NCBI RefSeq assembly: GCF_024171605.1
Contig: NZ_JALKAA010000001.1
Span: 868,001 to 932,000, forward strand
Direction of reading: 5' to 3'
DNA: 64,000 nt
DNA from: Pontibacter sp. HSC-36F09
Lineage (GTDB): Bacteria; Bacteroidota; Bacteroidia; Cytophagales; Hymenobacteraceae
How positions within the stretch are numbered: position 1 is the stretch's first letter; the number at the start of each line of letters is the position of its first letter. The translations under genes and the position numbers were made by a program. The notes beneath the pieces were generated by a model. That model did no database searches. It was not told where the DNA came from and was given only the letters and a program-made list of their open reading frames with translations. Shown one piece after another: positions 9,114 through 17,744 of this stretch.

Positions 9114-10646
9114 ATGCGATATATATTTTTAGCCTTGCTCCTGCTTGGTTTTGCGGCCCCAGAGGTACGTGCACAGCAGGAGTTTGCCAGTCTCGAGCTA
9201 CCCTTGCGCCGGGCTGAAGACCTGGTGTCGGTGGCGGATGGCGATGGCAACGTGTGTCTTTACTTTTTCCAGGGGGGCAAGCTGAATTTTAGCCTGGTAG
9301 ATGCCAAAGGGCAAACTGTGGCGACACAGGAAATCCCCTACCGCAATGGTCAGCAACCCCAGGTGCTGGGCACCCGCGTAACCGATACGGAGTTTGTGTT
9401 CTACAGCCGCTTTGTCAACGGTAACAAAGAGTATGTGCGCCCCTTTGCCGTGAACAGGTATAGCGGTGCCTTCCGCAGCCTGCCCGATGTGCCCTTGCGC
9501 CGCGAAAGAAACGAAACGTTTGTCGGTGCCTTTGCCGATGCGTCGCACTTTTACATGATCTACACCGACAAAAAGGATAACCTGATCTTGCACCGGGAAC
9601 TGGACGAAAGCTACTACGAGAAGAAGACGTTCCAACTGGCCGACCTGCCACGTACCCGCACCAAAGGCGAGCGCCAGCAGGAGCTGATCTTTGTGCACCC
9701 TGACCTGGAGCGCACCGTGTTCGCCGGCCAGCACCGCAGCAAGATCTATACCCGCGGCGACAAGCTATACCTGGTATTTGACGGCTTTTCGCTGCGTGGC
9801 AAGAAAAACGAACTGACTACCGAGATCCTGACACTCGACTGGCCAAGCGGAAAAACGGAGTACCGCACCCTGCCGTCACTAGCTGTAAAAAACGAGGCCA
9901 ATTTCAACTCCTTCCTGCATAGCAATACCCTCTTTCGGGTACAGCTCGAAAAAGACGCGTTTACGCTAACTGCTTTTGACTTCAGCAGCCTTCAGCCGAT
10001 CAAGGAGTACAGGTATACCGCCGATCAGGACATCGACATCAAAGCCACGCCGGTGCACCAGCGGGGAGCGGGTGCCCTATTTTCGTCCGGCAATAGCGTG
10101 ATCGAGAAGACATCTAAAGTGATGCGCAACCTGTCGACTGGCAAACCTGCCATTACGGTGGACGCCTTTAACGACAGCACGCTGCAGCTTACCATCGGTT
10201 CGTACCAGCCGCCGGCCCGCCGGAATCCTGGCGGGGACCCAACCAGACTGGTGCGCACGCCAGATCGCTACATCCAGACCTCCCGTGGACTGTTCCTGAT
10301 GCCCGGCCGCTGGATACCGGCCTATTCGCTGCCGTACAGGTATAACATGTTCCCCTACAACCGCTACTACGACCCGTTCTACAACCAAGCGGGCGAGTCG
10401 GTGGGGCCGGGCATCAGCACCTACTTCAGGGCCGTGCTCGATAGTGAGACGCTCGACAAAGCTTTTGTAGCGAAAGACGATAGTACTGCTGCCACCGTCC
10501 AGGACAAGATAGAGGCATACGAAGAAGAGTTGAAGCAGACGCCAGAGTACAAAACCCTGTACCGCTACGGCAACAACAAGCTGCACTACGGCTACTTCGA
10601 CAAGCGCAGCAAAACTTTTAAGATACTGGAGTTCACACAGAACTAA
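9114..10646 (+). CDS. Exported protein of unknown function
   Basis: A 510-aa protein I cannot assign. It starts with a signal peptide (MRYIFLALLLLGFAAPEVRA, cleavage before QQEF). The mature part looks like repeated beta strands, with stretches such as FYMIYTDKKDNLILHRELDES and YTRGDKLYLVFDGFSLRG that recall propeller blades. A Tyr/Pro-rich segment (PYRYNMFPYNRYYDPFYNQAG, about residues 400-420) interrupts it. It ends in a KLHYGYFDKRSKTFKILEF strand pair. There is no transmembrane helix or lipobox, so it is likely periplasmic or surface-exposed. It is monocistronic, flanked by terminators on both sides. Confidence 0.7.
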   Translation: MRYIFLALLLLGFAAPEVRAQQEFASLELPLRRAEDLVSVADGDGNVCLYFFQGGKLNFSLVDAKGQTVATQEIPYRNGQQPQVLGTRVTDTEFVFYSRFVNGNKEYVRPFAVNRYSGAFRSLPDVPLRRERNETFVGAFADASHFYMIYTDKKDNLILHRELDESYYEKKTFQLADLPRTRTKGERQQELIFVHPDLERTVFAGQHRSKIYTRGDKLYLVFDGFSLRGKKNELTTEILTLDWPSGKTEYRTLPSLAVKNEANFNSFLHSNTLFRVQLEKDAFTLTAFDFSSLQPIKEYRYTADQDIDIKATPVHQRGAGALFSSGNSVIEKTSKVMRNLSTGKPAITVDAFNDSTLQLTIGSYQPPARRNPGGDPTRLVRTPDRYIQTSRGLFLMPGRWIPAYSLPYRYNMFPYNRYYDPFYNQAGESVGPGISTYFRAVLDSETLDKAFVAKDDSTAATVQDKIEAYEEELKQTPEYKTLYRYGNNKLHYGYFDKRSKTFKILEFTQN

Positions 10647-10655
10647 GAATTACGC

Positions 10656-10698
10656 CCAACAAAAAAGCTTCGCCGGATTTGGCGAAGCTTTTTTGTTT
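10656..10698. terminator. Bidirectional terminator
   Basis: A 14-bp perfect stem (10661-10674 with 10681-10694), 6-nt loop, with A-tract and T-tract built into the stem. It serves the converging genes at 9114 and 10715. Confidence 0.92.
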
Positions 10699-10714
10699 TA
10701 ACCAAGGGCTAATT

Positions 10715-11209
10715 TTACAAACCCATCAATTTCTGGATTTTGGCCTGCACGGCGGGGTCCTGCTGGTAAGCCAGCATGATCTGCTCGTAGCGCTCCATCG
10801 TCATACCGTCTTTCTGGATGGCCGTCTGCATATTCTTCTCAATGTCAGGCTGCATTTCCATCATACGCCCGATCGCTTTGTTGAAAGCGGCTTTTTCGGC
10901 GGCCGTTCCTTCGGCTTCGGCCAGTTTCTGCTGCTGGTGCGCCTGCGCCAGGGCGTTAAATTTATCCACGCTCAGTTTTTCCTCTTCCAGAATCACAAGC
11001 ATGGCTTTTTCACTTTCCTGCTGCAGCTCCATCAGGCGCGTGCTGGCATCTACAAATAGCTTGATGTCCTGGTCAGAAATAGCCTGCGTTTGCTGCTGCG
11101 GAGTTTTCTGGGGAGTGACCTGCTGCGCCAAAGCGCTGCCACTAACGGATATCAAACCTACTACAAGTCCTGCCACAGCAGTGACTTTCAGTTTATGGAA
11201 AATATTCAT
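10715..11209 (-). CDS. DUF4168 exported protein
   Basis: A 164-aa helical periplasmic protein. The start at 11209 gives a signal peptide (VTAVAGLVVGLISVSGSALAQQ). The longer frame to 11272 only adds a hydrophobic leader without family likeness. A Gln-rich linker (QQVTPQKTPQQQTQ) precedes two helical stretches, and the end MEMQPDIEKNMQTAIQKDGM with MERYEQIMLAYQQDPAVQAKI is the DUF4168 pattern. DUF4168 proteins are widespread in cyanobacteria, Bacteroidetes and Proteobacteria, with no settled function. Confidence 0.8.
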   Translation of the reverse strand: MNIFHKLKVTAVAGLVVGLISVSGSALAQQVTPQKTPQQQTQAISDQDIKLFVDASTRLMELQQESEKAMLVILEEEKLSVDKFNALAQAHQQQKLAEAEGTAAEKAAFNKAIGRMMEMQPDIEKNMQTAIQKDGMTMERYEQIMLAYQQDPAVQAKIQKLMGL

Positions 11210-11470
11210 AAGACTCGGTGTTAAAAATTTTGAAATGATTAATAAAGAAAGGCAGGTTCTCTCGATTACCACTTAAACTATACATTATTTGAAGGAAATA
11301 GTTTTTAGCTTTTAGTTGCCTGCCGCTCCATGGTCCAATAATCCTGCCACAAACTTATACCGCCCTTCTGTATAACAAAGGATGTCCTTGCTGAATATGA
11401 TACAAAATTTTCAGAAGCTCAAGAGGTTATATAGGTATATCCTACTATATTTATAGTCCAATCCACTTTT

Positions 11471-12736
11471 ATGAAAAACCTATACAAACTTATTGCGCTG
11501 TACTTTGGAGTTCTGCTTTCAGTACCAGCGGCAGCACAAAGTGATTATAAACCCGGTTATGTCGTGCTCCCGCAAGGCGACACACTGCAAGGCCAGGTAA
11601 GTTACCGCACTGACGCGCTTGGCAAATCGATCGGCTTCAGAAGAGACGGCCAGTCGACCACTGCTTCTTATACTGCCAATGATTTAACGGGCTACGGCTT
11701 TCCGGGCGACCGCAACTACCGCACCCGCACACTTGACCATGCTGACACCCTGGCTGCTGAGCATGTGTTCATGGAGGAACTTGTTCGTGGCCCTATCAGC
11801 CTTTTTATTTACAAGAATACGTTTTTTGTCGAAAAGAATGATAATCCGGACAAGCTGCACAAGCTCTATATCACAAAGGAAACCTATGTCAACACTTCCG
11901 GTGTAACAGCCCAAAGAGACATAAACCACCACGTGCGCACCCTGAATATCCTGATGCAGGACTGCTTTGCAATGCTCAGCAAAGTAGAACGCGTAAAGCT
12001 GGCTGAAAAAACCTTGGTGAATCTGGTAAGAGACTACAATAGCTGCATTGGTGGAGTCGATGAACAAATCATTTTTAAGGAGTCCAAAAAGTGGTTTGCT
12101 ATTAGGCCGGGTTTTGTAGCAGCCATTAGCCATACCTCGCTTAACTTCTCGGCCGCTGACGAGCGGTACCTGCACCTGGATCATGCTGAATTTAACACAA
12201 ATACATATCCTACTTTTGGCATGGCCTTGCTGATCAACTCACCCCGCATCAGCGAAAAAGCCTCTATCCTGGTAGAGGGTCGCTACTTTAGCAACAGCTA
12301 CCAGGCAGACCCCAGCTACGTGTGGTATGACTCGTACTACGACAACCAGATTGAGATCGAGCTTTCTGCCATAAAACTCACCACAGCTCTCCGCTACAAT
12401 TTTGCGGGCAAAACCATTCAGCCCTTTGTAAACGCCGGTAGTTTCTTCAACTTCTTCAATAAGCGCGACTACAAGCATACCCAATATTACAGAAGTACAC
12501 AGAGTAGCACGCCCACAGAAAGGAATCGCGACAATACAGAGTTTCTCAGCAAAATGCAGCAAGGTCTGATGCTAGGCGCCGGCTCTTACCTGCACCTAAA
12601 CAAGCACCGACTATCACTGGAGGCTCGCTACGAGTTGGGCCTGGATTTGCATGAGCACAGGGCTGTCAACAAGATCAACACCGCACTTGACTCAGATACC
12701 AGATCGGTATCGCTGTTATTAGGGTTCTATTTCTAG
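11471..12736 (+). CDS. Predicted outer-membrane protein, paralog family member 1
   Basis: A 421-aa protein with a signal peptide ending at AAAQ (residue 23). An N-terminal domain starts YKPGYVVLPQGDTLQGQVSYR and looks like the small beta domain of Bacteroidetes proteins that begin with a 'GD-G' element. A linking LVNLVRDYNSCIGG (about residue 185) follows. The C-terminal half has alternating amphipathic strands that read as a beta-barrel (ILVEGRYFSNSY, LTTALRYNFAGK, SVSLLLGFYF). It is related to the genes at 12838 and 25866. Function is unknown. It lies 101 bp before its paralog on the same strand. Confidence 0.75.
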   Translation: MKNLYKLIALYFGVLLSVPAAAQSDYKPGYVVLPQGDTLQGQVSYRTDALGKSIGFRRDGQSTTASYTANDLTGYGFPGDRNYRTRTLDHADTLAAEHVFMEELVRGPISLFIYKNTFFVEKNDNPDKLHKLYITKETYVNTSGVTAQRDINHHVRTLNILMQDCFAMLSKVERVKLAEKTLVNLVRDYNSCIGGVDEQIIFKESKKWFAIRPGFVAAISHTSLNFSAADERYLHLDHAEFNTNTYPTFGMALLINSPRISEKASILVEGRYFSNSYQADPSYVWYDSYYDNQIEIELSAIKLTTALRYNFAGKTIQPFVNAGSFFNFFNKRDYKHTQYYRSTQSSTPTERNRDNTEFLSKMQQGLMLGAGSYLHLNKHRLSLEARYELGLDLHEHRAVNKINTALDSDTRSVSLLLGFYF

Positions 12737-12837
12737 GCGGCAATTCTTAAAACATCTATACCTTAAAAAATCAAAGTTGGGGCTATAGTAGACTCCATCC
12801 CCGATTATCTTCCCTACTACCTATTACCCAATCTTTT

Positions 12838-14112
12838 ATGAAACAAATTTTACTCGCCAGCCTGGCTCTGGTTACCTTTCTTATTCCTTTTCATGCCGCT
12901 GCCCAAACTTACAGACCTGGCTTTATAGTACAGGCCGACGGCGACACAACCAAAGGGTTCGTACGCTACCGCGAAGGCAAACTGACCTATCAAAGCTGTA
13001 TCTTTAAAACGACAGAAGACGCAGGGGCAAAAGAATACCTGCCTACCGACATACAGGCCTATGGCATTGTGGGAGAGGCTCCTTTTATGAGCAAACAGGT
13101 GCCGAGCGGTGAGGGAGTCTCAAACCCCATGTTTATAGAGGTGTTAGAACAAGGAAAGCTCATGCTCTATACCCAGAACAATCTGCTATACCTAGAGAAA
13201 GAAGACAGCGGCCTGAAGCACCTGTACCTGCAAAACGATGACCAGGATATAACGATGCACATCGGGGAGCAAAAGACAGTCAGCACCTCTACCCAACACC
13301 TGATCCTGATCCACTCCCTCACCCTCGACTGCCCGGTGCCCGACAAATTGATGCTGAAAGTGAGGCAGCGCCTGCATGTGCCGGATGTAACGGCTATTGT
13401 CCGAAATTACAATGCCTGCGCAGCACCAACCAGTGCCATCTCATACAAAATGGATCATTCATGGCTCAAGACAGAACTGGGCGTATTTGCGGGTAGCTAT
13501 TCAACGGCGCTTCAGTTCAACCACAACACCACCATCCACAAGTTTTACGGGGCGGATTTTTCCATGACACACAATTTTGTTTTTGGAGGGGTATTAAACT
13601 TCACCTCACCAAAGAAAAGCGAGCGTTTGTCTGTGCAAATGGAGCCGATGTATAGCCAGGAGCGACACATCGGGAGCTTCAATTATCCCAGAGATTCCTA
13701 CACGATCAGTGGAGACTATACCATAGCGATGACGCGCTTGTCTTTGCCTATCATGCTCCGTTACACGGTCACCACCAACGGCAGATTCAGTCCTTACGTT
13801 GGTGCAGGTATAGTCACTGACTACATACTGGACAGCAATGTGACGGGAACTCAGCAAACCGAGTACTATGCTACCGGCCATGTACAAAACAGCAAGCTTA
13901 GAGAAAATGAAGTTGGTACCACGTTTTCGCATGCGTTCACGACCGCTGTGGGCACTAAATTTCGGATAGCCGAAAAACACGCTGCTTTACTGCAGTTCAG
14001 GTATGAGTATGGCCGCTATCTAGCTACAGACCTCAGTAATTCAGATTCCAGGGTTTGGCTGACCGACAAGCACCAAGGCTTTTACCTGATGGCTGCTTAC
14101 CTGTTCAAATAA
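12838..14112 (+). CDS. Predicted outer-membrane protein, paralog family member 2
   Basis: A 424-aa paralog of the preceding gene. It shares the architecture: a signal peptide ending HAAAQ, an N-terminal YRPGFIVQADGDTTKGFVRYR element, a middle VTAIVRNYNACAAP motif matching VRDYN in the first copy, and a C-terminal barrel ending MAAYLFK. Identity outside the conserved elements looks low, so the duplication is old. Its own terminator follows. No enzyme or receptor motif is visible; an adhesin, porin or sensor role cannot be separated from sequence alone. Confidence 0.75.
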   Translation: MKQILLASLALVTFLIPFHAAAQTYRPGFIVQADGDTTKGFVRYREGKLTYQSCIFKTTEDAGAKEYLPTDIQAYGIVGEAPFMSKQVPSGEGVSNPMFIEVLEQGKLMLYTQNNLLYLEKEDSGLKHLYLQNDDQDITMHIGEQKTVSTSTQHLILIHSLTLDCPVPDKLMLKVRQRLHVPDVTAIVRNYNACAAPTSAISYKMDHSWLKTELGVFAGSYSTALQFNHNTTIHKFYGADFSMTHNFVFGGVLNFTSPKKSERLSVQMEPMYSQERHIGSFNYPRDSYTISGDYTIAMTRLSLPIMLRYTVTTNGRFSPYVGAGIVTDYILDSNVTGTQQTEYYATGHVQNSKLRENEVGTTFSHAFTTAVGTKFRIAEKHAALLQFRYEYGRYLATDLSNSDSRVWLTDKHQGFYLMAAYLFK

Positions 14113-14114
14113 GC

Positions 14115-14158
14115 ACAGCCCGGCTATACCTCTCCTGCCATAGCCGGCTGGCTTTTTA
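14115..14158 (+). terminator. Terminator after paralog 2
   Basis: Stem CGGCTAT/ATAGCCG (14121-14127 with 14140-14146) with flanking AGCC/GGCT pairing, then TTTTTAA. The left arm and loop again carry CTATACCT. Confidence 0.75.
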
Positions 14159-14167
14159 ATTCTATCT

Positions 14168-14234
14168 CCAGAATGCCTGTGCATCTTTGAGTCGAAGTTT
14201 AGCGGCTAGAAAAAGGAATGTACAGGCATTCTGG
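14168..14234. repeat. 13-bp perfect inverted repeat, 41-bp spacer
   Basis: CCAGAATGCCTGT at 14168-14180 is matched by its exact complement at 14222-14234. The arms extend three bases inward with one mismatch. It lies downstream of two converging genes and is not followed by a T-run in either direction. Confidence 0.6.
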
Positions 14235-14262
14235 TTTCAGACTAGTTACAGGAACAAGTCCC

Positions 14263-15648
14263 CTATACCTCCTGCGACTGATAACCCTTCAGCTTCTCTT
14301 TCTCCACGAGTTGCTTTTCCAGTAGTTTCTGCACTTCCGGCTTGTCGAAGTCTTCCACGGTTTTGATGTGCTTCATCACCTTTTTCATAATGGCGTCCTG
14401 CAGGCGGCCCGTCTCGAGGGCATAAGAGTACGGCAGGTCGGTGAAAGTCACCATGGAGTAGAGCGGAATCCACTTATCCGGGTATTGCTGGTTGATCTTG
14501 CCCTCAATCTTTTTGCGGAGCAGGAAGCGCGGGTCGGCCACTTTGTCGCGCATCTCGATGAAGTTCATCACGGCCAGGTCGGCGATGGCGTCGGCGTCGG
14601 GTTTGCGTTGGCGCTCAAACTTCTTAAACAGGCTTCCCCAATCTCCGTCAAAGTTTTCGAGCATTTGGTCAAGCACGGTGATATCCTCAAAACCAGCGTT
14701 CATCCCCTGCCCGTAGAACGGCACCACCGCATGGCTGGCGTCACCTATCAGCAAGGCCTTGTCTTCAAACGACCATGGGAAGCACTTTACCGTCACCAAC
14801 GAACCGATGGGGTTGGAGAAATAATCCTCCGCCAGATTAGGCATTAATGGGACAGCATCCGGGAAGGTTTGCAGGAAGAAGTTGAGCAGGTCATCGTCGG
14901 TTTTGATGCTCTCAAAAGAAAGCGCGCCCTCGTAGGGGAAAAACAAGGTACAGGTGAAGCTGCCATCCAGGTTAGGCAGGGCGATCATCATGTAGTTGCC
15001 GCGCGGCCAGATGTGCAGGGCGTGTTTTTCCAGTAGCCAGCCACCGCCTGCTGCCGCAGGTATGGTCAGCTCTTTGTAGCCGTACTCGAGGTAGCTCTGG
15101 GAGTAATTGTAGCGCTCGGTTTTCTGCATGGCGTTGCGCACCATCGAGAAAGCGCCGTCGGCCCCGAAAAGCAGTTCTGTCTGCAGTTCCTCCAATCCGC
15201 CTGTTTCGTGGTTGCGAAGCGTGGCTTTGTTCCGATGCAGGTCCAAATCGAGTAGCTGCCTGTTAAAATGGTAGGTGATGTTGGGGTTCGGCTCTGACAA
15301 ATCCATCAGGGCAGCGTTCAATCCGGCACGCGATACCGAGTAGATGGACTGCCCCTCTTTGCCGTAGGGCTGAAACGTGAGGTTGCCCTGCTCGTCGTGC
15401 ATCATGCGGCCGTGCATAGGTATAGCTACCTTGCGCACAGCCTCTTCTATACCTATGCCGCGCAACGCCCGGAAACCGCGGTCGCTCAGTGCGAGGTTAA
15501 TCGAACGGCCACCATCTAGCAGGGTCTTGCGCATGTCGGGCCGGCGTTCGTAAATATCCACTTTATGGCCGCGCTTGGCCAGGTATAGCGACAAAAGCGA
15601 ACCAACCAGTCCGGCTCCCATGATGGTGATGTTCTTTCTCTCGGCCAT
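14263..15648 (-). CDS. kmo: Kynurenine 3-monooxygenase
   Basis: KMO (461 aa) is an FAD- and NADPH-dependent hydroxylase that turns L-kynurenine into 3-hydroxykynurenine. The start at 15648 (MAERKNITIMGAGLVGSLL) puts the FAD-binding GxGxxG at residues 10-15. The second FAD motif is ALLIGDASHAVVPFYGQGMNAGFEDI, which is highly characteristic of KMO. The C terminus is basic and lacks an obvious membrane anchor. The frame extends upstream to 15804 but overlaps the 3' end of the AlkB-like gene, so the shorter form is preferred. KynU lies 8.8 kb away on the same strand, so the pathway is dispersed. Confidence 0.93.
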   Translation of the reverse strand: MAERKNITIMGAGLVGSLLSLYLAKRGHKVDIYERRPDMRKTLLDGGRSINLALSDRGFRALRGIGIEEAVRKVAIPMHGRMMHDEQGNLTFQPYGKEGQSIYSVSRAGLNAALMDLSEPNPNITYHFNRQLLDLDLHRNKATLRNHETGGLEELQTELLFGADGAFSMVRNAMQKTERYNYSQSYLEYGYKELTIPAAAGGGWLLEKHALHIWPRGNYMMIALPNLDGSFTCTLFFPYEGALSFESIKTDDDLLNFFLQTFPDAVPLMPNLAEDYFSNPIGSLVTVKCFPWSFEDKALLIGDASHAVVPFYGQGMNAGFEDITVLDQMLENFDGDWGSLFKKFERQRKPDADAIADLAVMNFIEMRDKVADPRFLLRKKIEGKINQQYPDKWIPLYSMVTFTDLPYSYALETGRLQDAIMKKVMKHIKTVEDFDKPEVQKLLEKQLVEKEKLKGYQSQEV

Positions 15649-15725
15649 AGTGCAAGGGTATAGATTTCCTATTCGTAAAGAAACGTTTTCCAATCGGGAA
15701 AGGCAATACTCGGCGCCAATATACC

Positions 15726-16325
15726 TTAGCCCACAATGGTACGGAAAGTCAGGTTGATGCGGGGCGCGATGGGGCGGCTGGTTTTGGGAAGTTGATGCTG
15801 CCAATGCTGCTGCGTGGCACCCTGCATCAACAGCAAACTGCCATGTTGCAGGGTGAGTTTAACCGCAGGCAGGTCTTTGTGTTTACGGTGCCGGAAAGCG
15901 AATCCCCGCTCTCCGCCAAAACTAATGGAGGCTATACCCGGCCCGAGCGTTTTCTCGTCGTCTGAATGCCAGCCCATGCTGTCCTGCCCGTGGCGATAGT
16001 AGTTTAGCAGCACACTGTTATACCTGTCACCGGAGGTGGCTTCTACCCGCTCCTTCAGTTCCAACAGCACAGGCATCCAGGGCTGGGGCGCATTGTACAG
16101 GCCAGAATAGGTATAGCCTTTGTCGCCGTACCAGGCCGTAAGCCGTGGCAGAGGCAGTTGCTTGCCAAACATTCTGATTTTCTCCTGTTGCCAGTCGATT
16201 TCTTTGGTTAGCCGCTGCAGGTATAGGTCGCTTTCTTCTTTGCTGAAAAAGTGCGGGGCATAGTATACCTCGGCCTCCGGCATATCGAGTCTGGAGAAGA
16301 CTGTTTGATATGATTTATCTATCAT
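15726..16325 (-). CDS. AlkB-like 2-oxoglutarate/Fe(II) dioxygenase
   Basis: A 199-aa oxygenase of the AlkB type, which removes alkyl damage from DNA or RNA bases. It resembles the compact ALKBH2/3-like bacterial form. The iron ligands are visible in WHSDDE (HxD, about residue 119) and in the HWQH segment. The 2-oxoglutarate-binding RINLTFR is at the C terminus. NYYRHGQDSMGWHSDDEKTLG is the family's nucleotide-recognition region. It lies 3 bp after the stop of the broken antiporter gene on the same strand, so the two may share a transcript. Confidence 0.88.
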   Translation of the reverse strand: MIDKSYQTVFSRLDMPEAEVYYAPHFFSKEESDLYLQRLTKEIDWQQEKIRMFGKQLPLPRLTAWYGDKGYTYSGLYNAPQPWMPVLLELKERVEATSGDRYNSVLLNYYRHGQDSMGWHSDDEKTLGPGIASISFGGERGFAFRHRKHKDLPAVKLTLQHGSLLLMQGATQQHWQHQLPKTSRPIAPRINLTFRTIVG

Positions 16326-16328
16326 TTG

Positions 16329-17618
16329 CTACAGCTTGTTTGCGCCGCTGTCCGCATCTTGTTTTTTCAGGTATCCCCTTCTGTAAAGAATGCGGCGACG
16401 GGTTGAGTCTAAGTAATCCATTACGCGGGAAGCCGTAACACCGTGCAAGATGATTGACACCATTACGATGAAGCCTACAATAGACCAAAGCCTATCCGCG
16501 TCGACAAAGTCTATTTTTGACAGAGCGAAGGCAAGGTAGAAAAAAGAGCCGATGCCCCTTATCCCAAAAAAGCTGATGGCCATCTTTTCGCGCCAGGAAC
16601 AACTTACGTTATAAATAGCCACCAAACTGGTGAGCGGCCGAATCACAAACAGGAAGGCAAGACTGACAAAAACATCGTTCCAGGTTAGATGATCCAATAT
16701 ACCACTCACCAGGCTGCCTCCAAACAGTATCAGCAGCACGACCATGATGATGCGCTCCACCTGCAACACAAAATCGTGCATTTCGGTGTGGTATTCATGT
16801 TCCTCTTCGTAGCTGCTCAGAGTCAGCGCCGTAAAGAAAACCGCCATAAAACCGTAGCCTCCGATCATTTCGGTCACCCCATACGATACCAGCGTGGCTG
16901 ACAGCCCTACGAATCCGTCCCTTGTCTTGGGAAAGGCTACTTTCCTAGGAAGGTAAAAGATGAGGTAGGCCAGCCCCCGCCCGATCAGATAGCCCATCCC
17001 AACGCCAGCCAGTATGCGATATATGAGGTCGCGCAGCAACCATTCTGCAAACCAGGGTTCGCTGGTGCCCGCAGCAACAGCCACTACAATGGCCAGCCAG
17101 GTAAACGGGAAGGCCATCCCATCGTTGAGCCCGGCTTCGGCCGTAAGTGAAAAGCGCACATCGTCCTCTTCTTTGTCATTGGGAGGCCCTACCTGCACCT
17201 GTTCGGCCAGCACAGGGTCTGTAGGTGCCATTACGGCTCCTAATAATATAGCGGCGGCGGGTGCCAGAGCCAGCAGTCACCATCCAAGGGCTGCCAGTAT
17301 ACCAATTGAAAGCAGCATGGTGACGGAGACCAGCAGGAAAGGGATTTTCCAGTTATGCCAGCTGAATTTACGCCTGATCTTTAACCCTGTGCCCATCAGT
17401 GATATGATCACACTCAGCTCCGTCAGATGCACAGCATAAGCTTCATGCCAAAGCGGGTCAGGTAAGGGCAAGTCTAGTGGTAAAAGGTATATAATGGCGC
17501 CCAGGGCCAGAAACAGGATTGGGTAAGAAAGGAAGCTTTTCTCCAAAAGCGTGGGCACCCAGGCCATTGCCAGCGCTGCAAAGCCAATGATCGTAAGAGC
17601 AATTATGTATATATCCAT
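16329..17618 (-). pseudogene. CPA1-type Na+/H+ antiporter interrupted by an in-frame TGA
   Basis: Two adjacent open stretches on the minus strand, 17277-17618 and 16329-17231, lie in the same frame. They are separated only by TGA at 17277-17279. Read through, they give about 429 residues of a cation:proton antiporter with about a dozen helices and the family core LLLGAVMAPTDPVLA and AEAGLNDGMAFPF. The stop falls after LGW, inside a helix where relatives commonly carry Trp or another hydrophobic residue, so one base change (TGG to TGA) explains it. The downstream part alone would lack the first helices. It may be a recent pseudogene or a sequencing error. Confidence 0.85.
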
Positions 17619-17744
17619 TAAGAGAGGCGGTGGAGTAAGACGATGTAAAGGGCAACGTTGCTAAAAGCTGCACTTTGACCTCTTGCCTTAGGGAATTCCC
17701 GGCAAGGGTACTTATCTTTACAGATAACATCAGCTATAATACCA

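Noticed and set aside
16329-17231. A 300-aa antiporter starting at ATG 17231
   Set aside because: It would begin in the middle of a helix, after the conserved LLLGAV segment. The upstream frame continues the family sequence, so this is a broken gene rather than a short one.
17277-17279. TGA decoded as selenocysteine
   Set aside because: The site aligns with a hydrophobic helix position, no hairpin typical of a bacterial SECIS follows, and antiporters are not selenoproteins.
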